Assembly (NCBI RefSeq): GCF_964355755.1 | Contig: NC_092672.1 | Coordinates: forward strand, 18,782,501 to 18,846,500 | Source of the DNA: Antedon mediterranea | Taxonomy: Eukaryota; Echinodermata; Crinoidea; Comatulida; Antedonidae | Length of the DNA stretch: 64,000 nucleotides | Direction: 5' to 3' | In this document: piece after piece, positions 34,837 to 45,455 of the stretch | Layout: every line of letters begins with the position of its first letter | Numbering within the stretch: the stretch's first letter is position 1 | Position numbers and translations under genes: made by a program | The notes under the pieces: model-generated | Told to the model about the DNA's origin: nothing | Seen by the model: only the letters and a program-made list of their open reading frames with translations | Databases searched by the model: none

Positions 34837-35098
<262 letters not shown>

Positions 35099-35109
35099 CA
35101 ATTTTATTA

Positions 35110-35163
35110 CAATTCTTTTCACCTGATGATGGGCTATGCCCGAAACATGTCGTTAAAATAAAT
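35110..35163 (+). ncRNA. Hammerhead ribozyme motif 2 (minimal type I)
   Basis: The core CTGATGA is at 35123-35129 and GAAA at 35142-35145. Helix II is GGGC/GCCC with loop TAT. Helix III is AC/GT with a 2-nt loop, and GTC ends at 35151, the predicted cleavage point. Helix I can be drawn between 35111-35122 and 35152-35163, with nine pairs among twelve positions (mismatches at the third, eighth and eleventh). All invariant core bases are present. A very short helix III is characteristic of Penelope-like element hammerheads, which tend to work as dimers. Confidence 0.7.
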
Positions 35164-35231
35164 CTATATTGAGGCAGTTTTAACTTATTTGATCTTGATT
35201 TTTTTCTATATCCTGCCTATGCAGCTCTTTG

Positions 35232-35345
<114 letters not shown>

Positions 35346-35497
35346 CAATGATGTTGCGTAGCACTGTGTAAATTATATATAAATCATACTGTAAATTATA
35401 GAAACAGTGCTCATATTCGGAACATGATCTCATAATCGCGTCGAGCATAGCTCATTAGCGAAAGTTCCGTATTTTTTAGTTGTATGAAAAAATGTGT

Positions 35498-35569
35498 GGC
35501 TCTGTGGTCTAGTGGTATGATACTCGCCCTGTAAGCGAGAGGTTGCAGGTTCGAATTCCGCCAGAGACA
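35498..35569 (+). tRNA. tRNA-Pro-like gene or SINE head with anticodon TGT
   Basis: 72 nt fold into a cloverleaf. The acceptor arm has one mismatch at 2:71. The A box TGGTCTAGTGG and B box GGTTCGAATTCC are intact. The anticodon stem CTCGC/GCGAG carries loop CCTGTAA. The T stem has one mismatch and one G:T pair. The body (GGCTC..TGGTCTAGTGGTATGAT) is typical of eukaryotic tRNA-Pro, but the anticodon would be TGT (Thr) and position 33 is C instead of the near-universal T. A TTTTTT terminator follows at once. Most likely a tRNA-derived SINE head or tRNA pseudogene. Confidence 0.55.
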
Positions 35570-36439
35570 TTTTTTCTAATTCTAATTTTTTGTAATTATT
35601 ATTTTATGTTTATTGCCGAAATGAATAAAATAAAAATAAATAAATAAACGTTCTCCTGATACCAAAATCGTTTTGTCAAGTGTATTTCCAAGGAGTGATA
35701 ACATTTGCAACCAAGAACGAATTGCGAGAATGAACTCTTTCATACGTGATATAGCCGTTCTCAAAGGGTGTGCTCTGGTTGATCACGATAAGAACTTCAT
35801 GAATAATGGCATTGCAGAGACCTCCCTGCTGAACTCTGAAGGACTTCATCTTAATAAACTCGGCACACGACAACTTTTAAGGAATATCAACGCCGTGCAC
35901 ACAATTGTCAAACAGAACGAACGTATACAGAGGAGGAACAGTAGCAACCACAAGAGACATCCAGCACCACACGCTCCATCGCCAATGAAACGACATTCAC
36001 TAGGACGCACCTCTAGTAGATGGCAGTATCAACCTCCGCTTATCACTCGGCACTCTAGATGCCAAAAATGCGGCCTACAAAACCACGAAACTAATGACTG
36101 CCACCATCATAATCCAGTGAGATGTAATGATTGTCATGAATTCGGAAATAAAGCCTTCAATGGTTCGCGACCTTTTTTTGTGCCAAATGACATTAGATAA
36201 TTCGCTTAGTAGCCAACGAAATCTGAGTCAGATTACATTTGACAATTCGCATAGCCAACAAGGATGGAGGCGATACCAACTATTTAAGCCCTACATTTTC
36301 AAAAGATCTTAATTTTGTCAAAGATACTAATTATACTACTAGGTCTACAAGTTTAGATAACGAATATGAAACTATTACTACTGATTTACCAACTCAACAC
36401 ATTTCTGTTGCAAACACAACATTTAAACGTCACAGACGC

Positions 36440-37560
36440 GGACATGGCAATTAGGCCAAGGCGCAAAGTATCATGCGACCAAAATGTAAGCATAAATATT
36501 GCGTTTAATAATGTTAATAGACTGCGTCCTAAATTGCATGACATTTCAAAGTTTTTACACGATTGTAATATACATGTTTTTAGCGTGGCAGAAACATTTC
36601 TAAAGGGAAATGTAAATAATTGATTATGTCAACGGATTTCGTTGAATTGGTAAAAGTAGGAAAATTAAAGGAGGTGGTGGTATTGGTGCATTCATCTCTG
36701 ATTGTATAACTGTTCTTGATGATGATGTTTTTAATTCAATGTCTGATGATTGAAAATGTTCATCTGGTTTGTAGGTATGAATATATTGAAATTATTCTTT
36801 TTTCCAAACCAATAATTAGTAAAAACTAACCTTGACAGTTTCGCTGTCCGGACAGCTTCTTCAGAAATAATGACGATCTATCATCAAACAGACTGACCTC
36901 TAGAGGGCCTATTCTGTTTAATGACAGGGTCATACACGTGACTGAGTTGGTGGGTGCCCTCGTCTCTGTTGATGATTTGGTTTCCTCGTCTGCGGATCCA
37001 GATGGCTTCTCTGATGCGTCGGTTGTTTGTATCTGGTTCCCTGTCGATGATTTTAGGTTGTGTCCAGTCTATTATGTGATTTAACTGTCTGATGTTTATG
37101 AAAGGTTTTGGTTAAAATTATGCTACAAGGGTAACCAAAACGAAACGTTATTCGTTGCTGTTGCATATTTCCCTGTTGAAGGTTCTGACAGTAATCTGAC
37201 GAATTATACAACCAGCTTCTTTTACGTATTGAAGATGATAATACTGATCCCAAAATTATTGTGATGTCGGATATGAATGCCAGAATCGGTAGGGAAATAT
37301 CCAACGGTGATCCTGTTTTAAACTCTAATGGTGTACGGCTATTGAATTTTCGTGATAATTCAAACTTAGCTATTTTAAATTGTAGTGATCATTGGGGAAA
37401 TTTACATGGTTCAGGAATAACTTGCAAAGTACAATTGATTACATGTTATGCTCTAATAGTGTATTCAATTGTGTAAATGAATTTATTATTGATGACGACA
37501 GGGTGATGGGTCTTGGAGGAGTGACCACAATGTCCTTCTCCTTAAATTATATATTAATAA
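36440..37560 (+). pseudogene. LINE endonuclease domain, interrupted
   Basis: Pieces: FNNVNRLRPKLHDISKFLHD and HVFSVAETFLKGN (catalytic Glu); after the Penelope insert, LFVAVAYFPVEGSDS, then IVMSDMNARIGREIS (the GDFN block, Asp-Met-Asn) and STIDYMLCSN. The expected DH near the end is obscured by a frame change. It is the N-terminal half of the LINE ORF2. Confidence 0.7.
36796..37114 (-). mobile_element. 5'-truncated Penelope-like fragment with hammerhead-like end
   Basis: The minus strand reads NNRRIREAIWIRRRGNQIIN then RDEGTHQLSHVYD, the C-terminal region of Penelope-type GIY-YIG endonucleases. It is followed by CTGAAGA, a CTGTCC/GGACAG helix and GAAAC..GTC, a degenerate hammerhead, and about 30 bp of tail. 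aaattat flanks the piece (36789-36795 and 37115-37121), and its removal rejoins the LINE endonuclease. Only the last 0.3 kb of the element was inserted. Confidence 0.8.
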
Positions 37561-37639
37561 TAACTATCATAAAAATATTAATTATCAAAATAGCAAAATA
37601 TGTTGGAATATCCAAAGGAATCAAGACTTTTCTTTGTTT

Positions 37640-39180
37640 AAGCAACAAAATCGGATATTATTTCGCGAATGGGATGCAGATTCCTTTAATGATGTTAATT
37701 GTCTATGGGATTCATGGAAAAATAACCTTATATTGGCCGCGACAAAGGGTATAGGAATTAGGAATAAGAAAAATAATGTTAACATTAAATGCAACTCTTG
37801 GTTTGATAAAAATGTCGATGCGGCTATTAAAGATAGAAGGGAAGCATCGCATCTTCATCGTAGATGGGCCAAGGGTCTCGACCCCAATAACAATGGTGAT
37901 GATTTATGGAAATCTTACCAAGAGAAACGGTCTTATGCTAAAGAACTGATTAAAACTAAAATAACTGAAATGCGTGTGAATAAGTCTATTGAATTGGCAA
38001 ACAAAGGTGGACGTAACTGTAGCGATTTTTGGAAACTGTTAAAAGGCAGTAATCGCAACCAGCGTGTTAGTTGTATCAAAAGACCAGATTCTAGTGAAAT
38101 AGTCTCCGACGAAAAGGAAATGAACCAAATAGCCCTTGATTACTGGAAAACATTAGGTAAAACTAATTTGGCCGAAATTGATGAACGAACTAAACAAATT
38201 AATACCTTTATTAATAACATTAGAACCACAAAAAAATGCCCACGACGACAATGATGAATTTCTCTCAGATGTTGAATTGAATTTAGATATTGTTGAAACC
38301 GCAATTTTAAGGTCAAAGAACAATAAATCACCTGGAATAGACACGATCACTAATGAAATGTTAAAAAATGGTGGTAAATGTTTGAATATGTCAATTCTTT
38401 CTTTTTTAAATAGAATAATTGCTTTAGAAAAAGTTCCAAATGACTGGAATAAAAGTATTATTGTACACGTTCATAAAAAAGGGGACCGCAGGGATCTTAA
38501 TAACTTACTCCATGTATCTCGAAAATATTTAACCGAATCATTTCAAACAATATTTCTGACTTTCTGGAAGATAAAAATGTGTTGTCAGAAGTACAGGGAG
38601 GGTTTAGACCTTCGCGACGATGTGAGAATAACATATTTACCCTCAAAAGCATAGCTTCCTGTCGTCTGCTTGAAGGGAAAAAAACCTTCATGGCCTTCTT
38701 AGATTTAAAAAAAGCATTCGATACAGTTTGGAGGGAAGGAATGCTAATGGCAGCATGGAATATTGGGATTAGAGGTAGGCTATGGAAATTAATCGATAGT
38801 TTATATCACGATGTGCAAGGTAAAGTAAGATTTGGTAAAATAGACACTAAATTCTTTACTATCGATGGAGGAGTTAAACAGGGATGTGTCTTATCACCGA
38901 CTTTGTTTTGTATTCTTATGCACGAGTTTACCAAATTACTCAAAAAACATGATCTAGGTGTTCGTATTTATAATGTATGTATGGGTAGCATTTTTTGGGC
39001 AGACGACGTTGTACTTATGGCAAACAATGAAAATGATCTGAGTGAGATGCTCAATCTAGCATCTGAATTTGCAAAGTCATGGAAATTAAATTTTAATCAT
39101 GAAAAGTCGAAGGTCCTTATTATTGGACAGCGCATAAACAATAAGATGTGGAAATTGGGCGATACAATATATTTCTGAGG
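37640..39180 (+). pseudogene. LINE reverse transcriptase domain, several frameshifts
   Basis: Pieces: a basic leader (WKSYQEKRSYAKELIKTKI), KNNKSPGIDTITNEMLKNGG, VHKKGDRRDLNN, VQGGFRPSRRCENNIFTLKS, FMAFLDLKKAFDTVW, GGVKQGCVLSPTLFCILMHE and FWADDVVLMAN (catalytic ADD near 39000). The order is that of LINE RT blocks 0-7. The post-RT frame resumes at about 39179 with YKYLGTYISRN and YACSVWVSQSRKDIYKIESL. At least three frame changes are needed. Confidence 0.82.
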
Positions 39181-40165
39181 TTGAAACCTATAAATATCTT
39201 GGTACTTACATATCAAGAAATATTTCAGATCATTTTCACATCGACCAAATCATCAATAAAGGCAATAGAGTCATTGCTTATATTAAGTCAATTATAGACC
39301 GATTTGATAATTTTAGTAGAATTTTCTATGGTGACATTCTATGGAAAACAATTGCTCTGCCTACAATAAATTATGCTTGTTCAGTGTGGGTCAGCCAAAG
39401 CAGGAAAGATATTTATAAAATTGAGTCACTTCATTTACAAATGGCGCGGTACATCTTAAAAGCTAGTAGAAATACACCTAAAGAGGCCTTGTATGGGGAT
39501 TTAGGGTGGGTTCCAATTAAAGTTATTCAAGATATATCTAGAGCCAAATTTATTAATCATGTAATGAACATGGATAAACACCGTTGGCCTAACTTTATGC
39601 TTAATACGTGTCTAAGTTCAACTACAAATGTAGAACCACGCTATAAACTGATTCCCAGTTTTGCTAAGACGTGTGCGTCTATTAATATGGACATCGACTC
39701 AATTTTCGAAACTTCCTACCTTGGCAATGACTCTGATAGTCATTGGGTTAAGAGATTTAAAGAGTTGATGCATGACACAAACATTGCATTTTTGGAAAAA
39801 TGAAATGCTAAGAAAATCGTCACTCCAGACATACTCTCTTATTAAGTCTAATCCGTGCCTTGAAAAATATTTATTGGATTGTACAGACTTTCTATGATCT
39901 AGCTTCAAATTCAAACTACGTTCTAACACCTTTCCTTTAGGTCACAGGAGTTGTAAGTGGCTTCCTGAATATGATGGTATCTGTAAAATGTGTAAGAATG
40001 GTTTAGAAGACATTCAATATTTTCTATTCACATGTAACCAACTCAATGGCATAAGGATTGAAGAATATACCAAATTAGAATATATGTTAATCGATATCAA
40101 TCATTTAGATGTATGGGAAAATTTTATCTCTGGTGACCTGAACACCAAAGATTACAAATTATAGA

Positions 40166-40777
40166 ACAATGATCGGAAATGGCAGGTGTGACACTAATCA
40201 CACTGATACATTTCTAGAAATAATAAGGTCAATACAATTACCAAAAACATGTGTAGGTTCATTAACCAGGGTGGTTTCTCTACTCTGTGATGTTGTATTT
40301 TAATATCACTGATTCATGGTGTTTATCGACAGCTACGGCTGCCTCTTCTGCATTTGCATGCTTTTGCAATGCATTTGCAATTTCACAAAGAGAGATATTT
40401 CTATCTTTCTCTCTCACTTATCTTCTTGTTCTCGCCACCGCTTCATATATGCAGATCTCAATTTTTGCGTTTCTCCGTTATTGTCAAATGTTTGCATTGA
40501 TAGCAGCCAATTTATTTTTAATTTAAATGATTACACATACATTGGGATGAAAACTTAACCTTTTAAGCAGATTTAGCAAAAACGATGAAGTACAGCATAC
40601 AAATAACTGAAAACTATATTCATACAAAGCAATCACGCATAACGTTTATATCCTAATAAATATAGTATCGATCGTCCACACAGATCGATAATTGTTGGTG
40701 TTATCAGTAAATAAATTCGCATTATGCAGTCATTCATTATTTTCCGTTCCCAATGTTTGTTTTAGATAAAAACTAAA
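40166..40777. other. Short spacer upstream of the Ig receptor at 40778
   Basis: About 600 bp between the LINE 3' end and the start codon. It should contain the promoter and 5' UTR of the Ig gene. No TATA-type element can be chosen with confidence. Two overlapping short frames here have no domain. Confidence 0.4.
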
Positions 40778-42199
40778 ATGTTTACAAGACACAAACGTTA
40801 TTTTATACACGTGGAGATCGCTGTATTTGTTTGTTTTGTTATTAATTCCTTAGCAACTCGCATTTCTCAACATCCTGTCGATGTGACGGTCAGAGAGGGT
40901 GACAAAGTGGAGCTATCATGTAAGATTCGACGATTAAGAGAGAACCAGGAAGTCTGGTGGTACAAGAATACTTCGGAACTGAGTCATGGAAGAGTTATTT
41001 TGCAAGACCCGGTAGATTCTCGTTATACTGTTACTTCTTTTCCAGATGGCCTTACTTCTATCTATGTTTTACAAATCTATCCAACTACTCGATCCGATAA
41101 TGGAGTTTATACTTGCAAAATAGTTTCTGATGCAGATATTGTTCTGGAGTCTGAAAACGCTTCTGTTATAATTTTGGAAGTTCCACGGCAACGTTACCCC
41201 GAATGCAGAGCAGAACAAGACACATTCATAGTCAATGACTTGGTTTCGCTAAATTGTAGCACAGAAATAATTCAACCGACTGTAAGTCTGTCCTGGAGCC
41301 TAGACAATACTATTGTTGATAGTGAAATATATATTACTGATAAAATAAAAACAATTCAGTACAAATTTCGTGCTATGAAAACCGACAACCGTAAATCTTT
41401 TCTGTGTGTATTGAAATCGGATATGTTAATGTATTCCAGGAATTGCTCTATTGGTCCCGTTAACATGCTATACAAACCAACTGTAAAAATACACAGTACG
41501 TCTAATACAGTTATCGCGGGACGTGAGGTTTTTATAGCATGTAATAGTGACGCCAATCCGCTTGTTAGAGAATATAAATGGAAAATATCACCAGATATGC
41601 CGCATAAGTATGTTCATATTGATAAGGAGTCTACACAGGTTCTAAGAATTGTAAATATATCAACTGATCAAAACAATACAATTGTTTCTTGTACAGCAGA
41701 AAATGAAGTTGGAAGTGGATTTGATCAGGTTAAGCTTTTTGTCGAAGGCAAAGAACAAGTGAAAGAATCACACCCTGAAAATTTACCAGAAAATGTATCA
41801 TCTGTTGGAATAAGCCTACCATTACCGATACTTATTGCATGTGCTATCACAAGCATTGTTCTTATCCTTATAACTGTTATTGTACCATTATATTTTCTGT
41901 GTATATGTAAAAAAGGGAGGAAAACAGAAGCTGAATTAAATGTTCCTATCAATATAACTGAAATGCAAGAAATATTACAACCTGATTATTATTTCGAACC
42001 ACGTGATCGAGTTCTTCCTAGAGTACCAGATAATGACAGACAGTTCACTTGGAAAAAACATATTGGTGTTCAAGTTCCTGATGATAATTATGATATAGCT
42101 TCTACTTTCTATATGTATTTGACGCTGAATGAACCTAAGCGTTCAAGGCATATTGAACATTATCGGCACTATCATACATTAAATCCTATGCGCTTTTAA
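40778..42199 (+). CDS. Three-Ig-domain type I membrane receptor, intronless (473 aa)
   Basis: An intact single frame. Signal peptide at about 1-27. Ig1 has Cys48, Trp60 and SDNGVYTC ending at Cys113. Ig2 has Cys160 and Cys210, with the family-specific outer pair Cys143 and Cys223 (RNCSIGPVNMLYKP). Ig3 has Cys255 and Cys305, with a CTAENEVG strand-F motif. The transmembrane helix lies at about 346-376. The roughly 100-residue tail holds QPDYYFEPRDR (401-411), LPRVP (413-417), WKKHIGVQVPDD (425-436) and TFYMYLTL. The sequence is clearly diverged from the 849 and 48531 genes, but all tail landmarks are kept. Probably a surface recognition or adhesion receptor; the ligand is unknown. Confidence 0.92.
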   Translation: MFTRHKRYFIHVEIAVFVCFVINSLATRISQHPVDVTVREGDKVELSCKIRRLRENQEVWWYKNTSELSHGRVILQDPVDSRYTVTSFPDGLTSIYVLQIYPTTRSDNGVYTCKIVSDADIVLESENASVIILEVPRQRYPECRAEQDTFIVNDLVSLNCSTEIIQPTVSLSWSLDNTIVDSEIYITDKIKTIQYKFRAMKTDNRKSFLCVLKSDMLMYSRNCSIGPVNMLYKPTVKIHSTSNTVIAGREVFIACNSDANPLVREYKWKISPDMPHKYVHIDKESTQVLRIVNISTDQNNTIVSCTAENEVGSGFDQVKLFVEGKEQVKESHPENLPENVSSVGISLPLPILIACAITSIVLILITVIVPLYFLCICKKGRKTEAELNVPINITEMQEILQPDYYFEPRDRVLPRVPDNDRQFTWKKHIGVQVPDDNYDIASTFYMYLTLNEPKRSRHIEHYRHYHTLNPMRF

Positions 42200-44714
42200 A
42201 TGAGTTTGTGAGTGAATTACTCACAATCATCATAATCATCACCTCATTAAAATCAGAATCAATTTCTATCGTCTAATCTTTATCACCATCACAATTGTTA
42301 TCGTCTCCAATCTTATTCTGACTAACAATGTAAATCATCTTTATACTAATCTGAACTGTATATCTATTAAACAGCTATCGTTGGTGTTTGGACCATTGCT
42401 ATAGCTAGTTCTGTGATCTATAAACTATAATGCTTTTAAAACAAATTCTAGTTATATTTTAGATTCATATCACCCGGATTCTTTATTTGACTTGGTATAT
42501 ATTAATTATAACTGTAAGCACATAATATGGGCTTCCAATTACATATTACATATTTTGCGTATGTAAATAGGCCTAGGTTTTTTCTCTAAGATATGATGTA
42601 GTATTTTTGTAGTTTATGCCTTTTCCACTGTTTTATTATATTATTATTATTTTATTATTTTGTAAAGTAAAAGTACAAAACTGCCAATACGCGGCGAAGG
42701 CGACAAATGCGACTGATTGTTGTTATTGTTGAGGTGTATTGTATTTTTCCGGTTATTGTTTATTAGAGCGAGATAAATGTTGGCATAATTCGATTGCAGT
42801 CTGTGATTTAAACAATTGAGTGTTACTGCATAGTGTTATTACCCATGAGAACTTTATTGATTTATATTAAATATTTTACAGTAATGTTATGCCTACGGTA
42901 TTTTAAATTATTTAGTTGTACTGTCACAAACAGAGTAACCTATGTTAAACAAAGATTTCCATTGGTAGATATCAATATTGTATGCTGTTTATTGTCGATC
43001 TTTTTATTCTAGCCTTATTTTCCTTCTTATAACACATCAAAAACCTTTCCCTGAAGATGGTCAAAGGATGTGCCAAAAAAAAAAACACAAAAATAAAACG
43101 CAATCTGCAAGTAAGAACCAAATGTAAAAAGTCATGCCATACATTTTATACACATCGTAGCATGATATATTTTGAGTACGTTTTTTCTCTAATAAGTTTT
43201 AAATCATTTATTCAGAATACTTCAGGTAGCTAAATCGTCATCATTAGGAGAATATGCAAAATTTTTTCTTGTTTTTGTGATTTTTTATCATAACATTTAG
43301 AATCATTCCTATTATTAGGGCTATATATATATCAATGTTGACATTTAATGCATTAAATCAGATGATGTTTATACTCACTTGGTTGTTATGTTTCCAGTTT
43401 CCAGTGTACACATCTGGCTCATTTGCACTTTAAAGAACCTAGTACTGTACACCTTTCGAGACACACAGCCACTGTCACACACAGACACATGTAACTCATC
43501 ATTAATAGACCAGGTGCCCAGAAAGTGTATTCATATGAAAAGCCACAAAATGTTTGATGGGCTTACAATGTAGATATTTGGCAAAGATTCAATAATCAAT
43601 ATTGTTGCCGGGTCGCATTATTTTTTTTCTATTAGGTTAAGGCAGAAACTATAAAGAGCCCTGAATCCATACATAAATATTCATGCTGTGACGGAAAACT
43701 CTGGAAATAGTTTTCACGACGTAATAAAAAATGATCTCTCGTCGCGCTGCTAGTGCTAGGGTAGCTGCTACAAAAATACTCGCCAACAGTAGCCGTGTCC
43801 TACGTACTATAGTATTAGAAATTGAGTGTAAATGAAATTAATTATGAATTTGACACTAGTGTTCTAACCCTTCTGAAATGTTAGTCTAACATTGTACTTT
43901 CTGACAAATTATTATTAAATTATTCCTTATATACATAGGCAAAATCTTTGGAACTGCTAATGCAAAAAAATAAATAAATAAAATAAAAATATATAATATA
44001 TATGTTTGTGAAATATTTATTTTTGTTGTTAACCAAAAATGTACATATTACATGAATTAAATTAATTAAAACTAAAACATAACATTTAAAATCATCAAGA
44101 ACGGTTCCTGACTGACACAAATAAAGATTCATAATTGGTATATTAAAGGGCGATCTTGAGACATAAGGGATCACTACAATCAGGTGCGAGGGTTATTATG
44201 ATGTATTGACCATTCAGACAGGCATAAAAAGTCCCCAAAATGGTTTTTTGGAGTTGACATCAACATGTTTCATGTCTGTACTGGGACATTCGAGAAGTTA
44301 CTTCTTTTGTGGAGTCATTACAATTGAGGAATATGCCAAATGAACCTTTTCAGCAAAATGATAATGCGATGGGGCCTTTTTTCCGAGATTACTTTTGCAG
44401 CCCTAAGAAGGAGGCCTTCTTTTCGAGGGATGCGTTCTTTTTTGAGATGGGCTTCTTTTCGAGGTTTTACTGTATGTATAGTTAATTTACTATTATATGT
44501 TATTTTAGCAAATCATCGCCGCTAACACTGTATCTCTAACTTATTCATATACATTTTGTTGTACGTGATCAGGACAACATATACTTTCATTTAAAACTGA
44601 ACAAACTACAATTTTGTCCCGCTCATAATATGCTACATTTGTTAGCCTATATAACCAGAGTTTCAAAGGTTGTAGTTTGATTTTTTGCCACATGTCAGAA
44701 ACCCAATTTATTTA
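42200..44714. other. Non-coding AT-rich stretch downstream of the 40778 gene
   Basis: No supported gene. Short simple repeats are present, along with repeated CTTCTTTTCGAGG-like words at 44408-44465 that recall transposon ends. Frames are short and without domains. Confidence 0.4.
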
Positions 44715-45455
44715 TTAAAATAATAATATAATAATAACAACTTTATTAAAAACAGATGCAACACTTGAATCACCATATTGGTGTTTTTCACAAGGCCGTT
44801 ACTTACTACAAAACTATTTATACTATTACACAAGTTATAATTTACAGTACAAAAACAACAACAACAAAAAAAGAATATTTTATCTTTGGTCATTTATAAT
44901 TTTTTTTAAATATATGTATATTAGGAGCTGTAATTGCATTTGAGTTTATAGCATTTAAACTAATCCATAGCTTTGCGCCAGAATACGAGACACTTTTCTT
45001 TTTATACTCAGTGTTTGCCTTATGTAAACTTAGAATATCTTTTGATCTAGTATAATTATGTTTGTTTGCATTCATAGAATCTGTTTCTTAAGTAGGATGG
45101 GGTCAAGTTATTCATTATTTTATACATTGTGACTGCTTCGTTGTAATATTGTTTTTCTTCTAAATTAGGCCAATTTAAATCTTTGAGCGCCTGTGAGCTA
45201 GAGTCATACCTAGATGTATTTGTAATTATTTTAGCCGCTCTATTTTGGAGTACTTTGAGTTTATATTTGAGGGTTTGGTTACAACGACCCCATGCTACAT
45301 TGCAGTAGTCAAAATGGTGGGCTATGATAGATTTGTACATTAATGATTGAATATTTTGAGGGAAAATATTGCTGCATTTAGATAGTACAGACCTGATATT
45401 ACTTTATTTTTCACCTGATCTATTTGTTTATGCCATTTTAAATTTTCATCGATCG
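44715..45455 (-). mobile_element. 5'-truncated LINE 3' end (post-RT region)
   Basis: The minus strand carries DENLKWHKQIDQVKNKVI, then HHFDYCNVAWGRCNQTLKYK and LKVLQNRAAKIITNTSRYD (94-codon frame), then YTRSKDILSLHKANTEYKKK and SYSGAKLWISL, the standard C-terminal blocks of CR1/jockey-type ORF2 after the RT domain. An AT-rich 3' tail with AATAATAAT repeats ends near 44715. The RT itself is absent. Confidence 0.82.

Noticed and set aside
44340-44525. 61-codon Arg/Phe-rich frame
   Set aside because: Runs through repeated CTTCTTTTCGAGG words, likely transposon-end relic.
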